Source: Candidatus Magasanikbacteria bacterium RIFOXYC2_FULL_40_16 (lineage in GTDB: Bacteria; Patescibacteriota; Patescibacteriia; Magasanikbacterales; UBA922). From it: DNA of 35,356 nt. The stretch covers positions 1 to 35,356 of the forward strand of contig MFQY01000002.1 in NCBI GenBank assembly GCA_001783185.1, read 5' to 3'. Numbering within the stretch: position 1 is the stretch's first letter; the number at the start of each line of letters is the position of its first letter. Of the stretch, positions 34,793-35,356 are shown one piece after another. The notes under the pieces are model-generated. The model did not search any database. It was not told the DNA's origin and saw nothing but the letters and a program-made list of their open reading frames with translations. Position numbers and translations under genes: made by a program.

Positions 34793-35168
34793 GATTCCGC
34801 AAGATTATCGTTTAAAAAAAATGAAAGACTTTGAAATCCTTTTTAAAGAAGGACGGTTTTTTGACGGGGGAATTTTTACCGCCAAAGTTTGGAAAATAGA
34901 CGAGAAAAAATATCCGCGCCGCAAGTATTTGGAAGACGACTTGAAGATTGGGTTGGTAGTTGGTTTGAAAGTAAGCAAGAGCGCGGTAAAAAGAAATCGT
35001 TTGAAAAGGCAGATGCGCGAGGTTGTCCGATTGGAATTGAAAGACGGAAAATTAAAGAAAGGATTTATGCTGGCGATAATCGCCAAGCCGTCCGCTTTGG
35101 GGAAAGATTACGCGGAAATTGAAAAAGGAATTGTGGAAATTTTTAGGAAAGCGAAACTTTTTATTTGA
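34791..35168 (+). CDS. rnpA: Ribonuclease P protein component
   Basis: RLKKMKDFEILFKEGRFFDGG...KIGLVVGLKVSKSAVKRNRLKRQMREVVR. Confidence 0.92.
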   Translation: MIPQDYRLKKMKDFEILFKEGRFFDGGIFTAKVWKIDEKKYPRRKYLEDDLKIGLVVGLKVSKSAVKRNRLKRQMREVVRLELKDGKLKKGFMLAIIAKPSALGKDYAEIEKGIVEIFRKAKLFI

Positions 35169-35169
35169 T

Positions 35170-35356
35170 ATGGGCGTGATTAGAAGAACCAGGCAGTTTA
35201 TTTATTACGCCAGAATTCCGGCGATAATTGCGATTGATATTTACCAGAGATTATTTTCTCCGGACCATAGTTTTTGGGCGAAGCATCTTTATCCGGAAGG
35301 TTTTTGTCGATTCAAGCCGTCATGCAGTATGTATGGCAAAGAAGCGATAAAAAAAT
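35170..35356 (+). CDS. yidD: Membrane protein insertion efficiency factor YidD, truncated by window end
   Basis: IAIDIYQRLFSPDHSFWAKHLYPEGFCRFKPSCSMYGKEAIKK. Confidence 0.88.
   Translation, partial: MGVIRRTRQFIYYARIPAIIAIDIYQRLFSPDHSFWAKHLYPEGFCRFKPSCSMYGKEAIKK

Noticed and set aside
1-35356. CRISPR arrays or rRNA genes
   Set aside because: No regularly spaced direct repeats with unique spacers and no rRNA-like conserved segments were seen.

Overview
The window looks like a chromosomal origin region from a small-genome bacterium, probably Patescibacteria/CPR; that lineage call is inference from gene content and AT-rich leaders without Shine-Dalgarno (SD) sites. The right end carries dnaN - oriC-like intergenic - dnaA - small orphan gene - rpmH - rnpA - yidD. 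The left end has a ComM/YifB C-terminus, a LysM/M23 peptidase, a parS-like cluster and a tyrosine recombinase. An accessory stretch (about 4.5-12 kb) holds a HIT-like protein, a DUF234-type ATPase, a Fic protein, HicBA and an RHH/RelE toxin-antitoxin module. Core genes include rpsT, rmuC, holA, polA, a class A PBP, mscL and three tRNAs. The most unusual signals are: (1) palindromic repeats ending ATCCAGCACC/GGTGCTGGAT, one of them inserted in frame in the tyrosine recombinase; (2) a two-class gene architecture, with ordinary genes lacking SD sites and about 13 small unknown genes carrying strong SDs, mostly with their own TTGACA promoters and terminators; (3) a candidate structured small RNA with an exposed CCCCUCCU (anti-SD-like) loop; (4) a MITE-like element in two copies whose ends supply -35 boxes; (5) 56-bp repeats and inverted-repeat-bounded single genes near the recombinase. 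All family assignments were made by eye from motifs, with no database search.
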